NCBI GenBank assembly: GCA_965658615.1 | Contig: CBFHSX010000011.1 | Location: 1-39,689, forward strand | Length of the DNA stretch: 39,689 nt | Reading direction: 5' to 3' | Source: UBA8337 sp965658615 | GTDB taxonomy: Bacteria; Pseudomonadota; Alphaproteobacteria; RS24 | Part shown: piece by piece, positions 32,645 through 39,689 of the stretch | Position numbering within the stretch: position 1 is the stretch's first letter | Layout of the letters: each line of letters begins with the position of its first letter | The notes under the pieces: generated by a model | Database searches by the model: none | What the model saw: only the letters and a program-made list of their open reading frames with translations | Told to the model about the DNA's origin: nothing | Made by a program: the position numbers and the translations under genes

Positions 32645-33934
32645 ATGAGCGATACCACACCGGCCGAACAGGCCGCCTCCAAACGCACACGCAATTACAC
32701 GCTTTTCATGCTGGTGATTATTTACGCCTCCAGCCATGTTGACCGGCAGATTGTCTCCATTTTGGCTGAGAGCATTAAAGAAGAATTGCTGCTGAGCGAC
32801 ACGCAGCTCGGCTTTCTGATCGGGCTATCTTTTGCCATTTTTTATGCCACTTTGGGCATCCCCATCGCCATGCTGGCTGACCGCTATTCGCGGCGCAATA
32901 TTATCGGCATATCGGTGATTGTCTGGTCGGGCATGACGGCGCTATCGGGCATGGCGGTGAATTATTTTCAATTGGCGCTGGCCCGCATCGGCGTCGGTGT
33001 TGGCGAAGCCGGCTCCAGCCCGCCCAGCCATTCCATGATATCCGACCTCTTTCCGCCCGAAGAACGCGCCACCGCGATGGGCATTTATGCCACCGGCATT
33101 AATGTCGGCGTGCTGATCGGCTTTCTTGTCGGCGGCTGGATCGACGAATGGTATGGCTGGCGCGCTGCGTTTTTTGTTGTCGGCATTCCGGGCGTCATCC
33201 TCGGTATTCTTATGTTCACCACAGTAAAAGAACCGGCCCGCAGCCAACCGGTAAAACCGCTTAAGCTGAACATATTTCCGGAGATTTGGGGCACGTTCAA
33301 AATCATGATGGCGATCCCCAGCCTGCGCCATATCGTTATCGGCTGCACACTGGTGGTGTTTGTCGGCTATGGCGCGCTTTATTGGAACGGCGTATTTTTC
33401 CGCCGCATTCATGGCCTGTCGCCGGGCGAAACCGGCACATTGCTGGCGCTGATCGGTGGTATTGTCGGCGGCATCGGCACTTATTTCGGCGGCTGGCTGG
33501 CCGACCGCTTGGCGCAGAGAGACAAGCGCGCCTATGCCTGGCTGACCGGCGGCGTGAAAATCGGCGTCCTGCCGATCGCCATTGCCTTTTACTTGACCCG
33601 CGATTTCAAAATCGCTCTGGGGCTTTACACCATTACGGCGTTTTTCGGCGGCTTTTATCTATCCGTCAGTTTCGCGCTGACGCAAAGCCTGCTGCCGGCT
33701 GCCAATCGGGCGCTGGGTGCGGCCCTGCTGTTATTCTGCATCAATATTGTCGGGCTTGGTTTCGGGCCGCAATTGGTCGGTATCCTGTCGGATTATTTTA
33801 ACCCAAGCTATGGTGTTGACGGTCTGCGTTACGCGCTTGTCGCGGTTGTCTCGGCCAATATTTGGGGGGCGTCACATTATTTTTGGTCAGCGCGCTATTT
33901 GCGCCAAGACCTGATCGCCAATGCGGATACATAA
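32645..33934 (+). CDS. MFS transporter, Spinster-like
   Basis: 429 residues, 12 predicted membrane segments. The N-terminal YASSHVDRQIVSIL, GLSFAIFYATLGIPIAMLADR and ARIGVGVGEAGSSPPSHSMI are marks of the Spns group of the major facilitator superfamily. The R-D pair of the loop 2-3 motif (ADRYSRR) is present. Substrate unknown; relatives move sphingolipids, organic anions or aromatic acids. GAGGGAG precedes the ATG. It lies 71 bases after the barrel gene and may share its transcript, or have its own promoter; none is obvious. It is convergent with a porin. Confidence 0.85.
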   Translation: MSDTTPAEQAASKRTRNYTLFMLVIIYASSHVDRQIVSILAESIKEELLLSDTQLGFLIGLSFAIFYATLGIPIAMLADRYSRRNIIGISVIVWSGMTALSGMAVNYFQLALARIGVGVGEAGSSPPSHSMISDLFPPEERATAMGIYATGINVGVLIGFLVGGWIDEWYGWRAAFFVVGIPGVILGILMFTTVKEPARSQPVKPLKLNIFPEIWGTFKIMMAIPSLRHIVIGCTLVVFVGYGALYWNGVFFRRIHGLSPGETGTLLALIGGIVGGIGTYFGGWLADRLAQRDKRAYAWLTGGVKIGVLPIAIAFYLTRDFKIALGLYTITAFFGGFYLSVSFALTQSLLPAANRALGAALLLFCINIVGLGFGPQLVGILSDYFNPSYGVDGLRYALVAVVSANIWGASHYFWSARYLRQDLIANADT

Positions 33935-33940
33935 GCAAAG

Positions 33941-33978
33941 CGAGGGCCAAAGCGGGCCGCCCCGCCCGCCTTGGCTCG
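33941..33978. terminator. Possible bidirectional terminator between the MFS and porin genes
   Basis: CGAG-GG-CCAA-A-GCGGGC (33941-33957) pairs with GCCCGC-C-TTGG-CTCG (33964-33978), with a two-base bulge and one mismatch, around a six-base loop. Neither side has a good T run, so termination may need Rho. The position between two convergent genes fits. Confidence 0.35.
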
Positions 33979-33984
33979 ACGCTG

Positions 33985-35151
33985 CTAGAACCTCAGATCA
34001 ATCGTCGCGCCAAGCACGGAAATCTCGGCGCTGTCCTCTTCTTCAACGCGGTCGGCTTCGCTTTGGCTGTAATAATAGCCAAGGCGCACGCCCTTCCCAA
34101 GACGCATGCCGCCGCCAATCATCCATTCATCATATTCGGTGATATTGCCGTCATTGCGCGCACTTTCCTCGCTTTGCGTCCAGCCCAGACCGACTTGCGA
34201 TGTCGGCGACAGGCGGTAGCGCACGCCGATATTTTGCGTATCGATTTTGGCGCTGTTTGCGGCATAGGCGGTACCCGGCAATTGGTCGAGATTTTCGTAA
34301 GAGGATAAATTGGCACCGACCACATAATCGGCCCATGCAATACGCAAACCCGTGCTATTGCTTTCTGGGTCAATGTCGCTATTGAGGCTATCACCCTGCA
34401 CCGAACTATAGCCGAATAGATATTTTACTCCGCCGACGCGGCCGCTATAGCTCAAAGCCAATTCGATAATATCCTCTTGCAAGTCAGCATTGGGTCCGGA
34501 GGCACCTTGATTATCCGTGCTGCCGCCGCGCGCGCGATTATTCGGGGAGAATGAGACGCCGAATTGCGCGCCGCCGACTTTCGGCGTGATGAAGGACAGC
34601 TTATCGGCATCGCCGGATATATGCTCGAGCTTGGTCGACATATGCGCATCATTAATCACCGGTGCCGTATCATCATCAGCTGCAAGAAGCGCCGTATAGG
34701 CGTCCTCCAGCCCCTCATCAGTCAGCGAATTGTCATAGATTTTCGGGCCCGGCACAAAGCTTGGCGCGCGCACTTGCATGAGATGACCGACACCGTTTTC
34801 GGCCCCGAACAGCAGGCGCCCCCAATCGCCGGTCAGGCTCAGATAATGCTCGTCAATCTGATCGCTTTCGGTCGCGCCTTCCAATTGAATATGCGCGCCC
34901 AGCACGGTTCCGCTATCAAGCTTGGTGGTGTAATTGAAATGAATTTCTGCATTTTGCGTCAGCACCTCATCCTCCAGCGTCAGGCCGTCACGATCGTCAA
35001 TATCCACCAGATTGAGGGATTGGGTGAAATAGCCGCTGATTTTCAAGCCGTCTTTGGCTTGCGCTAGGGCGGGGGTCGTGGCCATAGGCGCGGCGAAGAC
35101 GACAAGCGCGAATGCGACGCCCCTCGGGGCGATGATAAATTTGGGTGTCAT
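33985..35151 (-). CDS. Outer-membrane porin (Gram-negative general porin type)
   Basis: 388 residues. A signal peptide ends near TPALAQA. The mature protein is a 16-strand-type barrel: LKISGYFTQSLNL at the first strand, GAHIQLEGATESDQIDEHYLSLTGDWGRLLFG as the conserved strand 3-4 region, and the end LGATIDLRF with terminal Phe. It is a diverged paralogue of the next gene. The start at 35151 gives a normal signal peptide; the open frame extends further upstream but has no sensible start. The 245 bases between the two porins carry the other porin's terminator and a CCTGC-GCAGG hairpin in the leader; no firm promoter is seen. Confidence 0.85.
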   Translation of the reverse strand: MTPKFIIAPRGVAFALVVFAAPMATTPALAQAKDGLKISGYFTQSLNLVDIDDRDGLTLEDEVLTQNAEIHFNYTTKLDSGTVLGAHIQLEGATESDQIDEHYLSLTGDWGRLLFGAENGVGHLMQVRAPSFVPGPKIYDNSLTDEGLEDAYTALLAADDDTAPVINDAHMSTKLEHISGDADKLSFITPKVGGAQFGVSFSPNNRARGGSTDNQGASGPNADLQEDIIELALSYSGRVGGVKYLFGYSSVQGDSLNSDIDPESNSTGLRIAWADYVVGANLSSYENLDQLPGTAYAANSAKIDTQNIGVRYRLSPTSQVGLGWTQSEESARNDGNITEYDEWMIGGGMRLGKGVRLGYYYSQSEADRVEEEDSAEISVLGATIDLRF

Positions 35152-35346
35152 TGAATGCGTTCCTTTATTTTTCTTACAGCCTGCAACGGGCAGGAACGCA
35201 GGGCCGGTCAACTCATACCGGTTGGATTAACATAAGCACAAGGCGCATTTTTTAGGCGCTGCGGGCGGTTTTCGAGGGACAATCTTAGCTCATACTGTTT
35301 TATCGCAAAACTTCGTAAAGGTTGCGTTAAGCCATGTTTTACACGC

Positions 35347-35378
35347 AAAAAAAATGGCGGGGTCAGACCCCGCCATTT
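35347..35378 (-). terminator. Rho-independent terminator of the second porin
   Basis: TGGCGGGGTC (35355-35364) and GACCCCGCCA (35366-35375) form a 10-bp stem with a small loop. The A8 run at 35347-35354 is U8 on the minus strand. It lies 18 bases after the porin stop. Confidence 0.92.
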
Positions 35379-35396
35379 CATGTCGATATTGGCTGA

Positions 35397-36392
35397 TTAG
35401 AATTTCAGCAGCAGACCGGCACCCATAAATGTGCTGTCGCCGTCTTCATCATCCGAAACGGTTTCGAATGTGTAGGTCAGCTTGGTGCCGGCACCGATTT
35501 TGGTGGAACCACCAATGGCCGTAATGTCGGTCTTGTCACCGTCCGGGGCTTCCTGATTGTGCATCAGAACACCCAGCGTGGTGGCTTTGCTCAGCTTGTA
35601 CTGAACGCCATAATGCAGCACATCGGTTTCGCTGCCATCGGCGTCTTTGGTGAAGGTGTTGCCACCGACAGTGAATTTGCCGCTGGATACGGACACGCCC
35701 ATGGCGCTATCTTCGCGTGCATCGACGCCCGGATCTTCGTCCAGCGTGTTGACACCGTAAGAGGCTTTAACCTTCATGCCACCGATTTTACCGGAATAGC
35801 TGACACCCAGAGCAGTTGAACCGCCTTTATCGTCTTCAACATAAAGGGCCGTGTCACCGCTCGTATCGCTTGCATCCGGCGTGATTGAATAGCCGATTTG
35901 GAAGCCGCTTACTTTCGGTGAGTAATAGTTGATTTTCAGCGCATCGCTTTCAACACCATCGAGCAGCGGCTTGTCAAAGTTTGACGACTTGCTCCAGGTT
36001 TTGAAGTTGTTGTCATAGGTTTTCCAACCGAAAGGCTTCGGCGCGGTTACCTGCATTTTATAGGCAGCATTGTTTTCTGCGCCCAGCTCGACCTTGCCGA
36101 AATTACTTTTGACATAAATGTAGTTTTCGTCAATGTGGTCGCTCTCGCCCGAGCCTTCTGCTTCCAGCTGAACTTGGAAACCGATTTCCATACCATTATT
36201 GGCTTTGGCTTTACCTTTGAAGATAATTTCCGCGTCATTATGGATGCCCAGATCACGCGTCTCTTGGCCATCAACATCCTGGCTATAAACAACCGAATTG
36301 TAATAACCGCCAACGGTTATGCCCATCGGGCCGGCAGCGGCCGGTGAAATCAATAGAGCGGCGGCGGCCGTTCCCATAAGCAATTTATTCAT
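35397..36392 (-). CDS. Outer-membrane porin, second copy
   Basis: 331 residues. Signal peptide MNKLLMGTAAAALLISPAAAG. The mature part, GITVGGYYNSVVYSQD, has porin strand patterns; VQLEAEGSGESDHIDENYIYVKSNFG corresponds to the same region as in the first porin, and the end GAGLLLKF carries the terminal Phe. The ATG at 36392 is preferred because AGGAG is six bases upstream; an ATG at 36395 directly adjoins it. Codon-rich Lys and Gly use and the strong terminator suggest high expression. Two overlapping palindromes lie 106-135 bases upstream. Confidence 0.87.
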   Translation of the reverse strand: MNKLLMGTAAAALLISPAAAGPMGITVGGYYNSVVYSQDVDGQETRDLGIHNDAEIIFKGKAKANNGMEIGFQVQLEAEGSGESDHIDENYIYVKSNFGKVELGAENNAAYKMQVTAPKPFGWKTYDNNFKTWSKSSNFDKPLLDGVESDALKINYYSPKVSGFQIGYSITPDASDTSGDTALYVEDDKGGSTALGVSYSGKIGGMKVKASYGVNTLDEDPGVDAREDSAMGVSVSSGKFTVGGNTFTKDADGSETDVLHYGVQYKLSKATTLGVLMHNQEAPDGDKTDITAIGGSTKIGAGTKLTYTFETVSDDEDGDSTFMGAGLLLKF

Positions 36393-36497
36393 CATGTTCT
36401 CCTGTAACTCCCATAACAACGAACTCATTTTCGCTGCCACTTCGTTCTTTTCTGGCATTGTTGCCAAATCAACCCCACTTGCAGATAATTGCTAAAT

Positions 36498-36527
36498 GCA
36501 AATAAGAATATTTGCCGTCTGACGGCA
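36498..36527. promoter_or_regulatory. Two overlapping palindromes upstream of the second porin
   Basis: GCAAATA-AGAA-TATTTGC (36498-36515) and TGCCGTC-T-GACGGCA (36513-36527) are both perfect in their seven-base arms and overlap by three bases. The first matches the palindrome in the RND promoter (28082-28100). Together they look like operators for one or two regulators. The remainder of the 304-base gap (36393-36696) shows no gene that I can support. Confidence 0.45.
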
Positions 36528-36648
36528 TTAACAGGGTCTGCATGCCCGTCCAATATCTCAGTTTTGTGAAAAACATATGAGGCTTCTGTGATGGGCCGGA
36601 AACCGTGCCTGGCGTGCGTTTGCGCGCGCCTAAGCAAAGCAGAGAACC

Positions 36649-36668
36649 ACACGCAAAGCGTGTTTTTT
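36649..36668 (+). terminator. Short hairpin with T run on the plus strand, function unclear
   Basis: ACACGC-AAA-GCGTGT followed by five Ts looks like a small terminator on the plus strand. No plus-strand gene lies just upstream, so it is probably accidental or stops antisense transcription toward the tRNA gene. Confidence 0.25.
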
Positions 36669-36696
36669 CATGTATGATTCGTGCAAAGGGGAAAAA

Positions 36697-36773
36697 TGGT
36701 ACAGCCTCCCCGAATTGAACGGGGGACCTCTAGATCCACAATCTAGCGCTCTAACCGACTGAGCTAAGGCTGC
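36697..36773 (-). tRNA. tRNA-His (anticodon GTG)
   Basis: A 77-base cloverleaf including encoded CCA. The acceptor stem GCAGCCT pairs with AGGCTGT, with a G-U pair at 1-72. D arm GCTC/GAGC; anticodon arm CTAGA-TTGTGGA-TCTAG; T arm CCCCG-TTCAATT-CGGGG. The base before G1 is T, so no G-1 is encoded, and the discriminator is A73 rather than C73. This unusual form is established for several alphaproteobacterial orders whose HisRS reads A73 and U72. Confidence 0.96.
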
Positions 36774-36823
36774 ACCGACTGCCCAAGCCACCAAGCCATG
36801 GATTGGCGGCGATGAGTGAGGGG

Positions 36824-36852
36824 AAAATAGTCGGCTTTTATTGAAAATTCAA
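36824..36852 (-). promoter_or_regulatory. Predicted promoter of tRNA-His
   Basis: On the minus strand TTGAAT (36852-36847) and TATTTT (36829-36824) with a 17-base spacer, about 50 bases before the tRNA. Confidence 0.45.
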
Positions 36853-36950
36853 GCGGTGATGCGGCCCATATGATATTTTCATCGGCCGGTGCTTCACAGC
36901 GCGCCCCAAAGCCGTTAAACCAAGCGTGTAGGCCAAAAGGAAATGAGCTC

Positions 36951-37133
36951 ATGGGCATTAACACACCGTCAGATATCAGCGCCGAATTGTCGATCGGTGC
37001 CACCGACCAGAAAATGGTGCGAATTTTTATCGCCACTGACCAGCAGGAAGTGCCGATGGATTTTCTTCCCGAAGAAGCCGAAGAGATTGCCCGCGAGCTA
37101 ATGGCCGCGGCTGAGGCTTGCCGCAGCCAATAG
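36951..37133 (+). CDS. Small conserved alphaproteobacterial protein, 60 residues
   Basis: Starts MGINTPSDISAELSIG and ends with an acidic helix (EEAEEIARELMAAAEACR). It fits my memory of a short conserved alphaproteobacterial family (possibly DUF6324), with the motif DQKMVRIFI and the phrase VPMDFLPEEAEEIA. No known function. AAGGA lies nine bases before the ATG. It is cytoplasmic by composition. No operon partner is clear; the iron permease gene follows after about 120 bases. Confidence 0.65.
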   Translation: MGINTPSDISAELSIGATDQKMVRIFIATDQQEVPMDFLPEEAEEIARELMAAAEACRSQ

Positions 37134-37144
37134 GCGCTTAATAA

Positions 37145-37164
37145 GCATGCGCATGCGCATGTGC
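37145..37164. repeat. Alternating purine-pyrimidine tract (GCATGC repeats)
   Basis: Two and a half copies of GCATGC give 20 bases of strict purine-pyrimidine alternation. It lies in the gap before the iron permease gene. Such tracts can adopt the Z form; no function is shown. Confidence 0.5.
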
Positions 37165-37219
37165 CGCGGCAAAACGCGCCGCGCCAAATGCTTCCCTCCT
37201 CGCCTTGAATGCGCTATTG

Positions 37220-37236
37220 TTGCAACTCATTCGCAA
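37220..37236. promoter_or_regulatory. Possible Fur-like operator before the iron permease
   Basis: TTGC-AACTCATTC-GCAA has 4-base inverted arms and an ATTC core reminiscent of Fur boxes. It would fall inside the gene if translation began at 37209, and just upstream if it began at TTG 37254. Support is modest. Confidence 0.3.
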
Positions 37237-37253
37237 TTGCACAAAGAGCCGAT

Positions 37254-38849
37254 TTGTCCCTTCCCAATCCCAGCAAGCGCCGCAGCGCCTCTTTCGATGC
37301 TTGGTCCGCCACCACCCGTGCGGCGATTATTCTGCCGCTGCTACCGCTCGCGGCGTTGATATGGCTGGCTTTCATGCCGCATGAGCCGATCTGGGGGCAT
37401 TTATGGCGCACCGTCTTACCGGCGCAGGCGCTGACCACAATCGGTCTGATGCTTGGCGTCGGTCTGGTAAGCGGGACAATCGGCACGCTGACGGCTTGGG
37501 CAGTGACATTTTACCGCTTTCCCTTGCGTGGGTTTTTAAGCTGGGCGCTGCTGCTGCCTTTGGCTGTGCCGACCTATTTAATGGCCTATAGCTATGGCGA
37601 TGTGCTGGACCAAGCCGGCCCGTTTTACCAGCTTTGGCGCATGGCGTTTTCCGCCACATCCTATCCCGATTTCCGCTCTCTGCCCGGTGCCATTATCCTC
37701 CTCAGTCTGGTGCTTTATCCTTATGTTTATCTGTCGGCACGCACCGCCTTTGTACAGCAATCCAGCCTGCTCATCGAAGCCGGGCGCAGTCTTGGCCTGT
37801 CGCCGCCGGCTTGTTTTCGCCGCATCGGCCTGCCCATGGCGCGACCGGCGATTATTATCGGCATTGCGCTGACGCTGATGGAATGTCTGAACGATATTGG
37901 CGCGGTCGAATTTCTCGGCGTCAACACGCTGACCATGGGGGTTTATGATACTTGGCTGGTGCGCGGCAATCTCGGCGGCGCAGCGCAATTGGCCCTCACC
38001 CTGCTGGCCTTTATGGCGCTGCTCTTGGCGCTGGAGCGCAGCCAACGCGGCAAGGCGGCGCATTATCCGCGCCAAAACCGCCGCCGCTCGCTGCCCCGCT
38101 TCACCCTGAGCCCGACCGGACAAATCTGGCTCACCGCAAGCTGCGCCCTACCGGTCGTGCTCGGGTTTTTTATCCCCGCTCTCTTGCTGCTCGCGCAGGT
38201 CGATATGGACGGCTTTGACAAATTATGGCGCGCCGCCGGAAACTCGCTCTGGCTGGCCATTATGGCGGCATTTTTATGCGTCGCTTTCGGCCTCATCATG
38301 GCCTATGGCACTAGGCTGGGGGGGCGAAGCGATGCCCGTGCCGCGCGTCTGGCGGCGCTTGGTTATGCCGTGCCGGGCACAGTTCTGGCTATTGGCGTCA
38401 TGCTGGTCATCGGGCGTCTGGCCGATTTATCGGCCGGTCTCATCGTGTTGAGCGGCACGGCCGCGGCGCTGGTGCTGGCCTATGTCATCCGCTTTTTATC
38501 GCTTTCCTTCGGCACGCTGGAAGCCGGCCTGGGCCGCATTTCGCCGCATCTCGATATGGCAGCGCGCGGATTGGGCGCAGGCCGCAACACAACATTAACC
38601 CGCGTATTGATGCCGCTCTTGCGTGCACCGCTGCTGACGGCGTTTATTCTGGTCTTTGTCGATGTGATGAAAGAATTGCCGGCCACACTTATTTTGCGGC
38701 CCTTTGATTTCGAAACCCTGTCGACGACGGTGTACACTTATGCCTCGGTCGGCCAATTGGAGGAGGCCGCCCTGCCGGCTTTAATGATTATCCTTGTCGG
38801 CTTAATCCCGGTGGTCATCAGCCTGCGCCTTATCGAGCGCGCCCGCTAA
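37254..38849 (+). CDS. Fused iron(III) ABC permease (FbpB/ThiP-like)
   Basis: About 531 residues: two permease halves joined in one chain, each with around six membrane segments. Each half has an EAA-type loop contacting the ATPase (EAGRSLGLSPPACFRRIGLP and DMAARGLGAGRNTTLTRVLMP). FVDVMKELPATLILRPF is typical of the FbpB/AfuB iron family. No binding protein or ATPase gene is adjacent, so it is separated from its partners. The start is uncertain: TTG 37254 has AAGAG five bases upstream, while the ATG at 37209 has no ribosome site and would place a Fur-like sequence inside the gene. The stop overlaps the next gene by four bases. Confidence 0.85.
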   Translation: MSLPNPSKRRSASFDAWSATTRAAIILPLLPLAALIWLAFMPHEPIWGHLWRTVLPAQALTTIGLMLGVGLVSGTIGTLTAWAVTFYRFPLRGFLSWALLLPLAVPTYLMAYSYGDVLDQAGPFYQLWRMAFSATSYPDFRSLPGAIILLSLVLYPYVYLSARTAFVQQSSLLIEAGRSLGLSPPACFRRIGLPMARPAIIIGIALTLMECLNDIGAVEFLGVNTLTMGVYDTWLVRGNLGGAAQLALTLLAFMALLLALERSQRGKAAHYPRQNRRRSLPRFTLSPTGQIWLTASCALPVVLGFFIPALLLLAQVDMDGFDKLWRAAGNSLWLAIMAAFLCVAFGLIMAYGTRLGGRSDARAARLAALGYAVPGTVLAIGVMLVIGRLADLSAGLIVLSGTAAALVLAYVIRFLSLSFGTLEAGLGRISPHLDMAARGLGAGRNTTLTRVLMPLLRAPLLTAFILVFVDVMKELPATLILRPFDFETLSTTVYTYASVGQLEEAALPALMIILVGLIPVVISLRLIERAR

Positions 38850-39689
38850 CCGGTTTCGGTAAATAATTCGCGGCCGATCAGCATACGACGGATTTCCGAT
38901 GTACCGGCACCGATTTCGGCCAGCTTGGCATCGCGCAAATAGCGTCCCACCGGATTATCATTCACATAGCCATTGCCGCCCATCAGCTGAATGGCGTCGA
39001 GCGCGCATTGCGTGGCGTTTTCGGCCGCAAAAAGAATCGCAGCCGCGGCGTCCTTGCGTGTCGTCTCACCGCGATCGCAAGCCTGATTGACGGCATATAC
39101 ATAAGCCCGCGTCGCCGACAGCATGGTATACATATCAGCCAGCTTGCCCTGAATAAGCTGAAACGTGCCGATTGATTGGCCGAATTGTTCGCGCTGGTGC
39201 ACATAGGGCAGCACCGTATCAAGGCAGGCTTGCATAATGCCGAGCGGCCAAGCGGCCAACACGGCGCGCTCATAATCGAGCCCGCTCATCAGCACTTCAA
39301 CGCCGCCATTGAGCGGCCCCATGACGTTTTCTTCCGGGACTTCGCAATCCTCAAACACCAGCTCGCCGGTCTCGCAGCCGCGATGGCCGAGCTTGTCGAG
39401 CTTTTGCGCGCAGGAAAAACCTTTGAAATCTTTTTCAATCAGAAAGGCGGTAATACCGCGCGAATGCGCCTCCGGCTCGGTTTTGGCATAGACCACCAAC
39501 ACATCGGCCGTTGGGCCATTGGTAATCCAAAACTTGCCGCCATTCAAAACATAAACATCGCCTTTTTTCTCGGCCTTCAGCCTCATCGACACGACATCAG
39601 ACCCGGCGCCGGTTTCCGACATGGCCAGCGCCCCCAAATGCGCGCCCGAGACCAGCTTGGGCAAATATTTCTGCTTTTGTGCCTCATTA
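38846..39689 (-). CDS. Isovaleryl-CoA dehydrogenase (partial, 5' end beyond window)
   Basis: 281 codons of an acyl-CoA dehydrogenase that continues past the right edge; the frame stays open to 39688 (NEAQKQKYLPKLVSG). ALAMSETGAGSDV is the FAD/substrate motif, and KFWITNG follows. GLDYERAVLAA carries the Glu in the position used as catalytic base by isovaleryl-CoA dehydrogenases, rather than the C-terminal site. QLMGGNGYVNDNPVGRYLRDAKL and GAGTSEIRRMLIGRELF are the C-terminal signature. It oxidises isovaleryl-CoA in leucine breakdown; the rest of the liu operon would lie to the right or elsewhere. Its stop TAG overlaps the permease stop. Confidence 0.88.
   Translation of the reverse strand, partial: NEAQKQKYLPKLVSGAHLGALAMSETGAGSDVVSMRLKAEKKGDVYVLNGGKFWITNGPTADVLVVYAKTEPEAHSRGITAFLIEKDFKGFSCAQKLDKLGHRGCETGELVFEDCEVPEENVMGPLNGGVEVLMSGLDYERAVLAAWPLGIMQACLDTVLPYVHQREQFGQSIGTFQLIQGKLADMYTMLSATRAYVYAVNQACDRGETTRKDAAAAILFAAENATQCALDAIQLMGGNGYVNDNPVGRYLRDAKLAEIGAGTSEIRRMLIGRELFTETG

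Noticed and set aside
36425..36652. 75-residue open frame in the gap between the tRNA and the porin
   Set aside because: No ribosome site, Arg/Gln/His-rich composition, and it covers the palindromic regulatory sequences.

Overview
The window is a dense stretch of an alphaproteobacterial chromosome. The evidence is a tRNA-His with no encoded G-1 and with A73 and a G1:U72 pair (a feature of several alphaproteobacterial orders), alphaproteobacterial-type gltBD, two TonB-dependent receptors, two porins, and an ECF sigma trio of a kind common in that class. Base composition looks even throughout. I see no insertion sequence, prophage, CRISPR array or integrase, so this reads as core and semi-accessory chromosome rather than an island. 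Genus cannot be fixed from the window.

Layout. 1-6529: the end of an alpha/beta hydrolase gene, then gltB-gltD (NADPH glutamate synthase) with a promoter, a candidate operator and a clear terminator. 6530-7248: a strongly structured RNA or leader before a 90-residue membrane protein, then a 42-bp remnant of a VWA gene tail. 7249-11090 (minus): MoxR ATPase with CoxE-like VWA protein, and an MltB-type lytic transglycosylase. 11091-15076 (plus): galU, kdsD/kpsF and a TonB-dependent receptor. 15073-22224: a vitamin B12 uptake region. It has a btuC-type permease, a cobalamin riboswitch with its own promoter and a Shine-Dalgarno-sequestering helix, btuB, a BtuF-like protein without signal peptide, btuD, then an MlaF-like ATPase that has lost its catalytic residues, then msrA. 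A second, exported binding protein diverges from btuC.

22221-25713: a GAF-like membrane protein resembling a truncated membrane-fusion protein, an acidic coiled-coil protein, a haloalkane dehalogenase and a GntR regulator. 25711-25866 (minus): a probable small RNA with three hairpins, a C-rich anti-Shine-Dalgarno loop, a promoter and a U8 terminator. 25882-27418: ECF sigma factor, membrane anti-sigma-like protein and periplasmic CnrX-like sensor. 27415-32573: a TetR repressor divergent from an RND exporter, LolA-like protein and outer-membrane barrel operon, with an operator between them. 32645-39689: a Spinster-type MFS transporter, two porins, tRNA-His, a 60-residue conserved protein, a fused FbpB-type iron permease, and the 3' part of an isovaleryl-CoA dehydrogenase gene running off the right edge.

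Much of the content concerns the cell envelope: B12 and iron uptake, porins, lipid or hydrophobe export, LPS precursors and peptidoglycan turnover. Gene packing is tight. Four of six convergent pairs overlap by exactly four bases at their stop codons. The signals most worth following are the small RNA at 25711-25831, the degenerate MlaF-like ATPase at 15730-16491, the structured RNA at 6600-6820, the synonymous-only gene-tail remnant at 7105-7146, and a near-identical 19-bp palindrome shared by the RND promoter and a porin upstream region.
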